Assembly: GCA_021792955.1 (NCBI GenBank)
Contig: JAJYTP010000002.1
Location: 56,942 to 120,941, forward strand
Direction: 5' to 3'
DNA: 64,000 nt
Source of the DNA: an archaeon
GTDB lineage: Archaea; Thermoproteota; Nitrososphaeria; Conexivisphaerales; UBA164
Positions 23,756 to 32,550 of the stretch are shown here, piece by piece. Below the pieces are notes generated by a model that worked only from the letters and a program-made list of their open reading frames with translations, was not told the origin of the DNA and ran no database searches. The translations under genes and the position numbers were made by a program. Numbering within the stretch: position 1 is the first letter of the stretch; every line of letters starts with the position of its first letter.

Positions 23756-26525
23756 CCCCTTCAACCACTATAGCTGGCCTTAGAGGAAGCGCTAATCTAG
23801 CCCTTTCTGTATGTGATGGCGACGCCTTTGATTCCGCCAATATATGTATCTTAGCTCCTGTCTCCTTCTCGATATATTCGGAGGCCGATCTGTAAATAAG
23901 GAGTTCATCGATAGCGCCCTTCTTTATGGTCATGCCCTGAAGGGGTGTCATTTCCCTGGATAGCTTATATATGCGCTGTAGCATTTTCTTGTCAATGTTC
24001 TGAACTAGCTTCTCTCCATTAATGATTTTCATCAGCAGGTCCTGTTTTTCCACTTCGGCAGTATATATGAAGAAGGACGGATCTGTAACCCTTACAACCT
24101 TCCTTATCTCCCTTATGTCATCCGTCAATCTCTTAACTAGCTCAACCCTGAAGTCCGCCTCTTCGATAAAAGCCATATCTGACGGCCAACCTCTGTCAAG
24201 CACGCTGCCAGAATTTCCGAGCCTCTCATTCATCTCTTCCGAAATAAATGGAATGAACGGCTCCAATACCTTAACCCAGCCGTCGAGGAACTTGAGTATT
24301 GTATATCTATTAGGATCAACCTTCATATGCAGATAATCTCGAAGGTGATTATTAAGGTCAAAGAAGGCTATTTGCATGGCGGACCTCGTGCTCATAGATT
24401 CTATTAATTCCCCTATCCTTGTGGCGCCAGTTATTAACCTGTTTATAAGCCAATCATCCATATAATCATTAGCCAGACGCGGATCCTCCTTTTCCCCTTT
24501 AGAGGCGGCATAGATGTCAATAAGCTCAAGTAGTTTATTTAGCCTTTCCTTAAGGTTTTTCGCGTCTTCATCTCGCCAGTTAGCATCATCCATGTTTTCA
24601 GCGCTCATCAATAGGGTTGCCCTTACAGCGTCAGCGCCAAATTGAGCTATAGCGTTGTTTATGGTTAGAACGTTGCCGCGTGATTTTGACATCTTTAGGC
24701 CCTCCTTCTTAAGCATGCCATTAACAGAAATGCGGCGTGGCCATTTGCTTTCATCGAAAAGCGCTACATGATGAAAGATGAAAAACGTGAGATGATTGGG
24801 TACAAGCTCCTTAGCCGAGTTCCTCATATCAACCGGATACCAATACAGGAACTCCTTCCTCATGGATTCAAGAAGGTCTTCACCGATTCCAACCTGCGCT
24901 GTTACCTTGGCTACATCCCCTTCTCCATATAATATATAGTCAAAGAAGGAAGGTGTCATCAATTCAGGATCAATAGCTTGTAGCAGGTGCGAAAATGTGT
25001 AGTAAGCCATATATACAGTTGAGTCGCTTAGAGTTTCGATTACCCACTTTTTATCCCATGGAAGGGGTGTTCCCAATCCGCTTGTCCTTGCGCAGGGGTA
25101 GTCATTGAGCCATGAAATAACTTCATTGAACCATGGCCTCGCACTTTCAGGCATGATTTCCATACTTGAAAGGCATCGCCTGACATTATCCTTCCATTCC
25201 GTGTCTGAATATCTGAAGAACCACTGGTCAGATAGCACCTTAACAGTGCATCTCGCAGTGCACCTGCAAATCACGGGTTCTGCTAGGTCAAACATGGAAG
25301 CGCCTAAGCCATCCTCCTTAAGTTTCCTGATTATAGCGGCCCTAGCATCAGGGACGCTCATTCCAGCAAATTCTCCACAATTGCTTTTCATTCTTCCATC
25401 CCGGAACTCCTTGGAATATATCTCCTTGGTGGCCTCCTTAGCTCCTTCATCCAACTGCCCCCTAAGTTTCATCCTCTTAATCACATCAAGCGCCGGCAGG
25501 TTACCGTAGCCTTTCACCTCTATTATCGATATCGGCTCGATGGCGCCCTCCTTAAGATCCAGTAGGGCAAGCATATCGAATGGAGCGTGCGCGGGAACGC
25601 TGAATACGACCGCAGTTCCTAAACTGGGATCTATGAAATCTGCCTTTAGGATAGGAACCTCTGCGGACTTGATAGGCACTATACATTTCCTGCCTATCAA
25701 CTCTGAACCCTTAAATCGCCTTTTTATTGTGACATTAAAGAGCTGGTTCTCCAATTTGATTATCGCTTCAGCCCCTACTATCCAAATCCTTCCGTTTACT
25801 TCAGCCTCTACATATTCAGCATCCGGGGATATCCAGATATTAGTAGTGCCGTAGAGGGTCTCTGGCCTCAGGGTCGAAGCCACCAAAAACTTCTCTTCGT
25901 CAGCCAGCTTAAACAGAATTAGTGAAAATTCTTGGGCAAAAACACCTTCACCGGTCAATCGGTCATGGTCCCCAACTGGGCTTTTGTCCCTAGGACACCA
26001 GACCACCGGGTGCGTTCCCTTGTTTATGTAACCTTTCTCTTTAAGGGCAAGGAATTGCCATTCCACGAACTTGCTAAACCGTGGGTCGTCGGAAGTTGTA
26101 TGAAACTCCCTTCGCCAGTCAATAGATATTCCCAAAGATATTAGGGCGTCACGGTTCCTTTCAGTATAATACCTAGCCATAAAAAGCGGATCTTTGAATT
26201 TAGCCAGCGTTTCTTCATCAACGCCGTCAATATCCCTGAACTCCTTTATCATGGACTCATCGCCCTTAGCCAGCCTTGATACCGCTGACGTGATCGATTG
26301 GCCGGTCCACTGCCATCCCTGAGGAAACAGGACGTTGAACCCCTTCATCCTTTTATATCTTGCATAGACATCCAGTTTAATGACGGTAAAGGCATGCCCT
26401 AGGTGAAGGGGGCCGTTCATATATGGTATAGGGAAGGTCACTAATACCTTCCTTCTGTTATAATCGACCTCCGGCTCGAACATGTGCCGTGACCGCCAGA
26501 GGTCTATCCACCTTTTCTCCGTCAT
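23742..26525 (-). CDS. leuS: Leucyl-tRNA synthetase
   Basis: Class I synthetase charging tRNA-Leu, 927 residues, archaeal/eukaryotic type. Seen: the HIGH-type motif NGPLHLGHAFT, the CP1 editing domain (STLRPETLYGTTNIW; later VPAHAPFD), the KMSKSRGN loop, and the anticodon-binding and C-terminal domains. The ORF track starts at a TTG two codons earlier. The ATG at 26525 (MTEKRW) is preferred because a TATA box CTTATAAGCTC (26548-26558) lies 27 nt upstream. Confidence 0.97.
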   Translation of the reverse strand: MTEKRWIDLWRSRHMFEPEVDYNRRKVLVTFPIPYMNGPLHLGHAFTVIKLDVYARYKRMKGFNVLFPQGWQWTGQSITSAVSRLAKGDESMIKEFRDIDGVDEETLAKFKDPLFMARYYTERNRDALISLGISIDWRREFHTTSDDPRFSKFVEWQFLALKEKGYINKGTHPVVWCPRDKSPVGDHDRLTGEGVFAQEFSLILFKLADEEKFLVASTLRPETLYGTTNIWISPDAEYVEAEVNGRIWIVGAEAIIKLENQLFNVTIKRRFKGSELIGRKCIVPIKSAEVPILKADFIDPSLGTAVVFSVPAHAPFDMLALLDLKEGAIEPISIIEVKGYGNLPALDVIKRMKLRGQLDEGAKEATKEIYSKEFRDGRMKSNCGEFAGMSVPDARAAIIRKLKEDGLGASMFDLAEPVICRCTARCTVKVLSDQWFFRYSDTEWKDNVRRCLSSMEIMPESARPWFNEVISWLNDYPCARTSGLGTPLPWDKKWVIETLSDSTVYMAYYTFSHLLQAIDPELMTPSFFDYILYGEGDVAKVTAQVGIGEDLLESMRKEFLYWYPVDMRNSAKELVPNHLTFFIFHHVALFDESKWPRRISVNGMLKKEGLKMSKSRGNVLTINNAIAQFGADAVRATLLMSAENMDDANWRDEDAKNLKERLNKLLELIDIYAASKGEKEDPRLANDYMDDWLINRLITGATRIGELIESMSTRSAMQIAFFDLNNHLRDYLHMKVDPNRYTILKFLDGWVKVLEPFIPFISEEMNERLGNSGSVLDRGWPSDMAFIEEADFRVELVKRLTDDIREIRKVVRVTDPSFFIYTAEVEKQDLLMKIINGEKLVQNIDKKMLQRIYKLSREMTPLQGMTIKKGAIDELLIYRSASEYIEKETGAKIHILAESKASPSHTERARLALPLRPAIVVEGARLS

Positions 26526-26547
26526 TACCAAAGAATCAAATGCTGAT

Positions 26548-26558
26548 CTTATAAGCTC
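26548..26558 (-). promoter_or_regulatory. TATA box of leuS
   Basis: On the minus strand GAGCTTATAAG lies about 27 nt before the leuS ATG. Confidence 0.5.
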
Positions 26559-26685
26559 TTAGTTTCCACTGGAATAGAGTCTCGATATGGGCCTTTGTTG
26601 ATTATATGGTCATGGGCACCAAAAAATTAGCGGACTAAGATGAACCAGAAGTATCAGGCATCGCATGCGCGATTGCTCTAATAGA

Positions 26686-26759
26686 AGCCCCGGGCGAGGT
26701 TTGAACTCGCGGCCCACAGCTTACAAGGCTATTGCTCTACCAGGCTGAGCTACCGGGGC
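26686..26759 (-). tRNA. tRNA-Thr (anticodon TGT)
   Basis: 74-nt cloverleaf on the minus strand. The acceptor stem is GCCCCGG/CCGGGGC, the D arm contains TGGTAGAGC, the anticodon loop is CTTGTAA (anticodon TGT, codon ACA), and the T arm contains GTTCAAAC. The discriminator base is T, as expected for archaeal tRNA-Thr. CCA is not encoded and there is no intron. The 3' end of the SWIM-protein ORF overlaps its first 39 nt. Confidence 0.95.
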
Positions 26760-27053
26760 ATTTTTAACAAGGCTTTCATCAACTAGATATTTAAATATTT
26801 GATTGAACTCTTCATCATGTAAAACGAACAGCTCATATGATTTATCTTCCATAGCCCTTTTTACGGCTTGTATATGTACACATTCTCCGATTGACCCTTT
26901 TATCACTCCATTATAATGGCTATAACAGGTACAGCTATTGCCGGTGACTAGGTAATCGGACCCTTTTCCTACAACCACCATGAGATTATTGCCGGATGGG
27001 GAGAATAAGAGCTTTTTTACAGATTGTTCGTATTGCCTGTGATTATGTTTCAA
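26721..27053 (-). CDS. Small SWIM zinc-finger protein
   Basis: 110 residues from a TTG at 27053, whose codon overlaps the end of the upstream gene. The ORF track starts earlier at 27092, but the extra N-terminal residues lie inside that gene. The motif CTCYSHYNGVIKGSIGECVH fits the SWIM pattern CxC...CxH, which binds zinc and usually nucleic acid or protein. The rest is helical. The reading frame ends inside tRNA-Thr (translated as APVAQPGRAIAL), so the true C-terminus may be unusual. It is the last gene of an rpiA-DUF98-SWIM operon. Confidence 0.72.
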   Translation of the reverse strand: MKHNHRQYEQSVKKLLFSPSGNNLMVVVGKGSDYLVTGNSCTCYSHYNGVIKGSIGECVHIQAVKRAMEDKSYELFVLHDEEFNQIFKYLVDESLVKNAPVAQPGRAIAL

Positions 27054-27495
27054 CGGTACCCACCTTAAAGGCGGAGATGGGGAACTCCTCATTTATTATG
27101 AAATATAAACCATCTCCCGCAATTTCATATTTCCTGAAAAATCTATCTGATCCCTTGCCGAAGGAAATCAGCTTCTTCTCGACGCCCTTGTGCTCAGACT
27201 TGATAATGCCGCCTAGGGGTATACACCGGCCTTTAACTTTTGCAAGTACGGAGGAAGAGCATACCTTTTTCATTATCTTTGTATCGGCATAACAGACCAC
27301 CGTCCCATCAGGCTTGATGAGCGTCGATGTCCTGGCTATAGATTCATCGTTCTCCTCCTGCCTTAGCACTATGACCTTAATCTCTTCATTAAAGAAAGCT
27401 GATAGAAGTAGCTGGTTTGTGCCATCGTTGAACAATATCATCCTTTCCACGGGTTCCAGAGTTTTTGCCCCAGATCTATTTCCTGTGGGAATCAT
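27043..27495 (-). CDS. Chorismate lyase-like protein (DUF98 type, tentative)
   Basis: 150 residues. The segment PVERMILFNDGTNQLLLSAF followed by IKVIVLRQEEND resembles the DUF98/chorismate-pyruvate-lyase-like fold found in archaea. Its ligand in this organism is unknown. It could be an effector-binding or lyase protein of aromatic metabolism. The start codon overlaps the rpiA stop (ATGA) and its end overlaps the SWIM gene, so the three are translationally coupled. Confidence 0.6.
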   Translation of the reverse strand: MIPTGNRSGAKTLEPVERMILFNDGTNQLLLSAFFNEEIKVIVLRQEENDESIARTSTLIKPDGTVVCYADTKIMKKVCSSSVLAKVKGRCIPLGGIIKSEHKGVEKKLISFGKGSDRFFRKYEIAGDGLYFIINEEFPISAFKVGTVET

Positions 27496-28115
27496 AGAAG
27501 ATGCACCGTTGCGTCGTATATAAAAAGTCCTACATCCAGTACTCCAGGCAGGCCCCTCAGGTCGTAATATGCTTGCCTTGCGTCCTTGTATGACACATCG
27601 AATAAAAAGTTTCCATTTTCACTGACCAATGGATAACCCTTTTCATTGGTTCTTAAAGTAGCATGCATACCCTTCTTTTCAATCAACTTTTTTAAAATAT
27701 ACATCGAAAATGGAAGGAATTCCACAGGAAGGGGAAGTGACAGATCCTTTACCATCCTTTCCTTTTTGATAAATACATGGACGTTATCAGAAGCCTCCCA
27801 AAGGACTCGCTCTCTACCAAGCGCGCCTCCGCCCCCCTTGATGATCATACCACCTTCGGTTAACTGATCAGCTCCATCCACGACTATGTCCAGTCGATCG
27901 AGTTCACTTGGAGATAGCATAATAAAACCCGCTGATGAGGCTGCTATGGCTATCTGAGTAGAGCTTGGGATACCCATAATGGTTATGCCATCCATCCTTG
28001 CTTGGAATCCTAACTCCTCAGCTACCATCTTAGCTGCGGAACCACTTCCAAGCCCAACCGTGATATCCCTCCTGCCTCTAAGGGCCTGTTTTACAAAGTT
28101 CTTAATCTCTTCCAC
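27492..28115 (-). CDS. rpiA: Ribose-5-phosphate isomerase A
   Basis: Interconverts ribose 5-phosphate and ribulose 5-phosphate. 207 residues, GTG start. Motifs: VGLGSGSAA, DGADQLTEGG (most homologs DGADE; the two catalytic-region Asp are kept), the catalytic lysine and glycine loop IKGGGGALGRERV, and PVEFLPF. First gene of a coupled operon with the DUF98-like and SWIM proteins. A TATA-like GTTTTTAAC lies about 26 nt upstream on the minus strand. Confidence 0.93.
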   Translation of the reverse strand: MEEIKNFVKQALRGRRDITVGLGSGSAAKMVAEELGFQARMDGITIMGIPSSTQIAIAASSAGFIMLSPSELDRLDIVVDGADQLTEGGMIIKGGGGALGRERVLWEASDNVHVFIKKERMVKDLSLPLPVEFLPFSMYILKKLIEKKGMHATLRTNEKGYPLVSENGNFLFDVSYKDARQAYYDLRGLPGVLDVGLFIYDATVHLL

Positions 28116-28266
28116 GAATGTCGTTTGCTGTATATCGTTAAAAACTTTCTTGAATCGTGTTACTCAAGACTATGATAGTGTGGAACGTACACATACATAA
28201 GTCAAAGGTTGTAACCTACAATCAGTTTGAGTGCGGTTCACAGGTTAAGGGCTGGTTTTATCATAA

Positions 28267-28497
28267 TTACGAGTTATCATTACTTCCAGTTACCTGCTGC
28301 GTATCCTTCTTGTTTGCCGCCATATAGTCTTCTGCATCAATTTCTACATACACAGACCCTTTATAACCGCACTTTTCACAATAATAATATTCTGGGGTCA
28401 TCCATCCGCTCATAGATGAAGTTTGGCCAAGCTTTCCCCCACATTTTGGACATACCTTAACGGTAGGCTCTAATGGGTCTTTCCAATGGAATTTCAT
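28267..28497 (-). CDS. Small zinc-ribbon protein
   Basis: 76 residues with a single zinc ribbon: CPKCGGKLG at residues about 16-24 and YYYCEKCGYKG about 23 residues later. A polar C-terminal tail follows. It resembles the TFIIS/RPA12-type ribbon fold without the catalytic Asp-Glu pair, so it is not a clear TFS. The ATG overlaps the stop of the aIF1 gene (ATGA), so they are translationally coupled. Function unknown. Confidence 0.75.
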   Translation of the reverse strand: MKFHWKDPLEPTVKVCPKCGGKLGQTSSMSGWMTPEYYYCEKCGYKGSVYVEIDAEDYMAANKKDTQQVTGSNDNS

Positions 28498-28802
28498 TGC
28501 ATTATAATACTGTCCTGCTTGAACCCCAGGCCTACAAGATACTCCGTTATCTTATCACGGTGATCTCCTTGTAACATGATTTGACCATCCTTCACTGATC
28601 CACCGCACGCCAATTTTTTCTTCAATGTTTTAGTTATATCGTCAATATCCAGATGCTTCGAATCGCCTATCTCAAGCAATGTAATAGGCTTGTTAAATCT
28701 CCTCCTTTCTAGCCTCACTATTATCCTTGAACTCTCCCTATCAAGTTCGTCACAGACGCACAGTTCCTTTGGAAGTCCGCACCTTTCACAAATTTCCCCC
28801 AT
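28494..28802 (-). CDS. Translation initiation factor aIF1 (SUI1)
   Basis: 102 residues. Start-codon-selection factor of the small ribosomal subunit. The N-terminal zinc knuckle CERCGLPKELCVC is typical of archaeal aIF1. The SUI1 core shows LKKKLACGGSVKDGQIMLQGDHRDK. A TATA box ATATATTTAAATAC (28834-28847) precedes it on the minus strand with a short leader. Coupled to the zinc-ribbon gene downstream. Confidence 0.95.
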   Translation of the reverse strand: MGEICERCGLPKELCVCDELDRESSRIIVRLERRRFNKPITLLEIGDSKHLDIDDITKTLKKKLACGGSVKDGQIMLQGDHRDKITEYLVGLGFKQDSIIMQ

Positions 28803-29004
28803 TAAGTTCTCTACGAGGACTAGTTATGATGGTGTATTTAAATATATCCTAGTAAGCGATTGTTTCGCTAAAAGCAGTTAGAAATAGTCCCGAAAGGCTA
28901 AGCCTGATCTGGCATCTTTAAGATACACTCAGCACGATTTGATCCAAGGGCTATCATTGCGCCGAAAGGGTTAAAAGACCGTTTAATTTCATTTCCTAAA
29001 GGTA

Positions 29005-30267
29005 TTGATACCGGTTTTCGAGTTTTTTTTGCTGGCCAGCCTGATAATATTTATTGGGTTCTTCGGCAACATATTTTTCAGGAAGACCGGGTTCCCCGAA
29101 GTCCTCTTTCTCATAGCGGTAGGGATAATAATAGGGCCGCTGTTCAAGATCATACCGACATCAATAGCTTACAGCATTTTACCCTATTTCAGCGACTTGA
29201 CTTTAGCTATGATCCTCTTTAATATAGGAATTCAGCTAGATCTTCGAAGCCTGTTTCAGGAAGGTATCAGGGCCATAGGAAGGACTGTCCTATATGTTTC
29301 CATAAGTGTGATAGTCATATTTTTCATATTTAGCCATATATTTAACTGGGGAACCTATTCCTCTCTTCTGTTAGCCGTGATCATTGGTGGGGAAACCACT
29401 ACAGTGGTGGTGCCGGAGCTGGTACGAAGCCTGGCCGACAAAAGGCTCTTCACCAACCTCACCATCGAGTCGGTGCTAAATAGCGTCATACTGATAGTTT
29501 TATTCTTCGTCTTCCTCAATGGTTTCCTGAACTCTACGCCGATCAGCCTTGCGGGAGCGACGGATCTCGTTGGGTCCTTTTTTTCTCAGTTCTCAATAGG
29601 GATAGTAGTCGGATTGATTGCCGCCATAGTGTGGGTAAAGTTCTTACAGTTGGTAGGCGTTGAAAACTATTTCTATATAGCTACAATAGGTTATGTGCTT
29701 CTGATATACGAGTTTGTGGAGCAGATAGGCGGAAGCGCCATACTCGCGGTGCTAACGATGGCGATAACCATGGTCAATCTCAGATTTATAAGCGACCCGC
29801 TTTCAATATATCTGGATATACCGAAGAGCGCCAAACAATATATTATAGACTTTCAAGGGGAAATATCATTCTTCCTAAAGACCTTCTTCTTCCTTTTCTT
29901 GGGCATGGTGCTATCCGTGTCCTCTTTTAGCAGCCCCTTAACATATTTACTGGCTGGCATAGTTATCGTTGTACTGGCCCTTTCTAGGTTAACGGCAATA
30001 CAGCTGGTTAACAGGGATAAAAGTGCAGAAGATAGGAAGCTAATATTTTACATGATGGCGCAGGGTTTAACCCCAGCCGTGCTAGCTACCACCCTGCTGC
30101 TCTATCCGGTCCCTCATAGGGAGGGAATAGTCCTCATTACTACACTTGTGATAATAATCACTAATATAATAACGACCATCGGATCCGTCAGGTTTAAGCA
30201 GGGATGGAACAATTTGAATTTTAACTCTAAGAAAAATTTGAACAAGGCCGAACCTGATAATTCATAA
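29005..30267 (+). CDS. Cation/proton antiporter, CPA family
   Basis: 420 residues with about 12 membrane helices and a short polar C-terminus, TTG start. The N-terminal FFRKTGFPEVLFLIAVGIIIGP and GETTTVVVPELVRSL (the position of the family ion-binding residues) fit monovalent cation/proton antiporters (Na+/H+ or K+/H+). There is no fused RCK/TrkA-N domain. It would serve pH or sodium homeostasis. Not clustered with other transport genes. Confidence 0.85.
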   Translation: MIPVFEFFLLASLIIFIGFFGNIFFRKTGFPEVLFLIAVGIIIGPLFKIIPTSIAYSILPYFSDLTLAMILFNIGIQLDLRSLFQEGIRAIGRTVLYVSISVIVIFFIFSHIFNWGTYSSLLLAVIIGGETTTVVVPELVRSLADKRLFTNLTIESVLNSVILIVLFFVFLNGFLNSTPISLAGATDLVGSFFSQFSIGIVVGLIAAIVWVKFLQLVGVENYFYIATIGYVLLIYEFVEQIGGSAILAVLTMAITMVNLRFISDPLSIYLDIPKSAKQYIIDFQGEISFFLKTFFFLFLGMVLSVSSFSSPLTYLLAGIVIVVLALSRLTAIQLVNRDKSAEDRKLIFYMMAQGLTPAVLATTLLLYPVPHREGIVLITTLVIIITNIITTIGSVRFKQGWNNLNFNSKKNLNKAEPDNS

Positions 30268-30426
30268 ACTACAGAATCAAAAACCTCCTTTTCCACACAT
30301 GATATAAAAACCTTATACCTAATTGAAACCATATAAGCATAAACGAGCTCATTAATGTTGGCTGCTCATGGTCAAATCGTTCTCTGTTTATAGTCGGAAT
30401 ATAATGTGCCCTATGTCGGAAGAAGG

Positions 30427-30501
30427 CGGGCCCGGTGGGATTTGAACCCACGGCTTCCGGCTTCGCAGGCCAGCGCCCTATCCATCCTAGGCCACGGGCC
30501 C
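30427..30501 (-). tRNA. tRNA-Arg (anticodon GCG)
   Basis: 75-nt cloverleaf on the minus strand: acceptor stem GGGCCCG/CGGGCCC, anticodon stem CTGGC/GCCGG with loop CTGCGAA (anticodon GCG, codons CGC/CGU), T loop GTTCAAATC, discriminator G. No intron and no encoded CCA. A TATA box CCATTTAAATATGG (30522-30536) lies about 28 nt upstream on the minus strand. Confidence 0.94.
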
Positions 30502-31026
30502 ATCCTTTAAATGGCGTTCAAAGCCATATTTAAATGGAATGCGAGGCAAAGCTTTGAGCAGCCGTGCTAGAGGGCTGGATGATTTAGAAACGTCCAATAA
30601 GGAGGAAATGTGGTCAGGCCGTAATGGCGTCATTAGAGGGGGTGGTGTTGCAACACTGCTAGGAGCGCCGGTCGCCCTAATTATTGCATTATCACTTGTA
30701 CTAAACATCCAACTAGCTTCTCCTATAGCTGGTCGGTTGAGTCTAATTTAACAAAATGCTATGCCCTTCAAAGGGCATGTTAAAAAGGACCGCTGCAATT
30801 CCGGTTAAAAACTACCGGAATTATGTCAAGAGTATATATTACCTGAAGGATCACCATAGTTATTGATCCAAATCCTTCTGCTCACAAACCTACTGAATGG
30901 CTACCCATAGATCTCCTCTTTCGGCTTAAAAAATAAACAAGCGTAACGGCTGTTGTTTAACGGCCATTATCGGGAAATATTTATAGGAACAATAAGGGCT
31001 CGTCTTCAATGGGGTAGTTTGATATA
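30502..31026. other. Gene-poor region with palindromes
   Basis: 525 nt. The left end holds the tRNA-Arg promoter. A 70-codon plus-strand ORF (30539-30751) with one hydrophobic segment is possible, but I do not recognise it and it lacks a well-placed promoter. Two hairpins follow: ATGCCC/GGGCAT (about 30769-30786) and a perfect 9-bp inverted repeat at 30797-30822. An A/T-rich box (AATATTTATAGG, about 30977-30988) precedes the amidohydrolase gene. Confidence 0.4.
30797..30822. repeat. Perfect 9-bp inverted repeat (hairpin or operator)
   Basis: AATTCCGGT and ACCGGAATT flank the 8-nt loop TAAAAACT. It could be a terminator-like hairpin or a binding site for a dimeric regulator. It lies about 205 nt before the amidohydrolase gene. 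Confidence 0.6.
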
Positions 31027-31851
31027 TTGCGTAAAATAATCGACGCGCATATCCATCTGTCTGAACGAAAAAATGATATATTGATCCCTTACGCTAGAAT
31101 TAACGGTTTGGAGTATACCCTGGAAGAGTTATTGCGCCTTATGGAACAACAGGGAGTAGCCAAGGGGCTCCTGCTTAGCCCTCCCCTCCAGAGCGGTGTG
31201 CCTTTACCAAATGAAGAAGTTATTGATCTTTGCAGGAAATCTAATCTGAAGCTCCTGCCGATCTTGACAGCTGAGCCTGAAACCGGGGCAATAAGGGCGG
31301 CGATAAAGCTTGCACAAGAAAACCGGGAAAACATCAGGGGGTTCAAGATAAGGCTTGGATATGTTAACGCCTACGCGACGGACCCGATCTTCGACAAGCT
31401 CTACGACTTCGCCGAGGTCGAGCACCTGCCTGTGCTCTTCCATACAGGTGACACGGCCACTAGTAACGGAAGCCTGAGCCATTCGCATCCGCTCACGTTG
31501 GATGCCCTGGCTAATAAAAGAGAGGCATTAACCATCGTCCTGTGCCACTTTGGCAATCCGTGGTTTCAGGACGCCGCCGAGCTTATTTACAAGCACCAGA
31601 ACGTCTTCGCTGACATATCAGGCCTTATAACCGGAGTAGGTAGATATCCAGAGAAATATATGGGCTGGGTTACCGAAAGGATCAACGAAGCCATTTACTA
31701 CGCCGGTGGAACTGATAAGGTGATCTTCGGAACGGACTATCCAGTTAGCAGGTATTCTGATGTCCTTCAATTGGTAGAAAGGTTGGACATAAGCGAGGAG
31801 GACAGGGAGAATATCCTATGGCGAAACGCGAGCGAGGTGTTCAGGCTTTGA
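31027..31851 (+). CDS. TIM-barrel amidohydrolase (amidohydrolase-2 family)
   Basis: 274 residues, TTG start. The N-terminal metal motif is DAHIHL. A central histidine is in LFHTGDT and another in CHFGNPW. The catalytic aspartate is in FGTDYPVSRY. This is the ACMSD/uronate-isomerase-like amidohydrolase-2 family, which contains decarboxylases and hydrolases. The substrate cannot be assigned. The next gene (GNAT) overlaps its end, so they are cotranscribed. Confidence 0.85.
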   Translation: MRKIIDAHIHLSERKNDILIPYARINGLEYTLEELLRLMEQQGVAKGLLLSPPLQSGVPLPNEEVIDLCRKSNLKLLPILTAEPETGAIRAAIKLAQENRENIRGFKIRLGYVNAYATDPIFDKLYDFAEVEHLPVLFHTGDTATSNGSLSHSHPLTLDALANKREALTIVLCHFGNPWFQDAAELIYKHQNVFADISGLITGVGRYPEKYMGWVTERINEAIYYAGGTDKVIFGTDYPVSRYSDVLQLVERLDISEEDRENILWRNASEVFRL

Positions 31852-32339
31852 TACAAGACAGCGGCCTCTTGGTGGTTGACTATCCTCCCGAGAAGAGGAA
31901 GGCGCTAGAGGGGTTGCTCGAAGAGAGCTTTGAAGGTTGGTATCTCAGACATTCAAAAAGGACTATCCGGAATATTGAAACTGTAAAGGCGGCCCTGAGG
32001 TCAGGAGCACCGGTGGGCTTGACCATGCTTAGGAAGCTGTATGAGCGCTATGGCTACGTCTTCTACATAGCGGTTGCGATGGGGGAACGGAAAAAGGGGG
32101 TGGGCGGAAGGCTTTTGGATGAAGCGCTGGCGCATTTTGGGAGGCTTGGAATGATAGGCGTGTACGCGAGCGTGGAGGAGGACAACGAAGCTTCAAGGAA
32201 GCTGTTTCAGTCTAGGAAGTTCGTCCGCATCGGCTTCGGGGATGAATCAAGGAAACATGGTTTATTCAAAGCTTTAATGATGTATAGAGCCATGCGCGTC
32301 GTGCCAGGAGAGATTTTGCTGTACAGGGACCTTGGCTAG
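31848..32339 (+). CDS. GNAT-family acetyltransferase
   Basis: The acetyl-CoA binding motif MGERKKGVGGRLLDEAL and the following ASVEEDNEASRKLFQSRKF are typical of GNAT N-acetyltransferases. The ORF track starts at 31818 inside the upstream gene (34-nt overlap). A TTG at 31848 overlapping the amidohydrolase stop (TTGA) is equally possible and gives 163 residues. The start is therefore uncertain. The acceptor is unknown (amino group of a protein or small molecule). Confidence 0.8.
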   Translation: MIQDSGLLVVDYPPEKRKALEGLLEESFEGWYLRHSKRTIRNIETVKAALRSGAPVGLTMLRKLYERYGYVFYIAVAMGERKKGVGGRLLDEALAHFGRLGMIGVYASVEEDNEASRKLFQSRKFVRIGFGDESRKHGLFKALMMYRAMRVVPGEILLYRDLG

Positions 32340-32550
32340 TCAGCCACTTCACACCATGGGCTTCCGGTATTCATGGTAAGCTTAATCCAGAAGTTAATCC
32401 GCCGCCTTCAGGGCCCCATCTACGATCGGATATTATCAAAAATCAATTATGGCTGAATAGAACTGTGTATAAATGCCTGATCTGTTTGACTCTAATTTGC
32501 ACAGTGTTAAGTGGGCGTGTCAGGATTTCAATTTTTATAAAAAATGGGGG

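Noticed and set aside
30487-30708. 73-residue minus-strand ORF
   Set aside because: Ends inside tRNA-Arg and is rich in Pro/Ser without structure; no promoter at a sensible distance.
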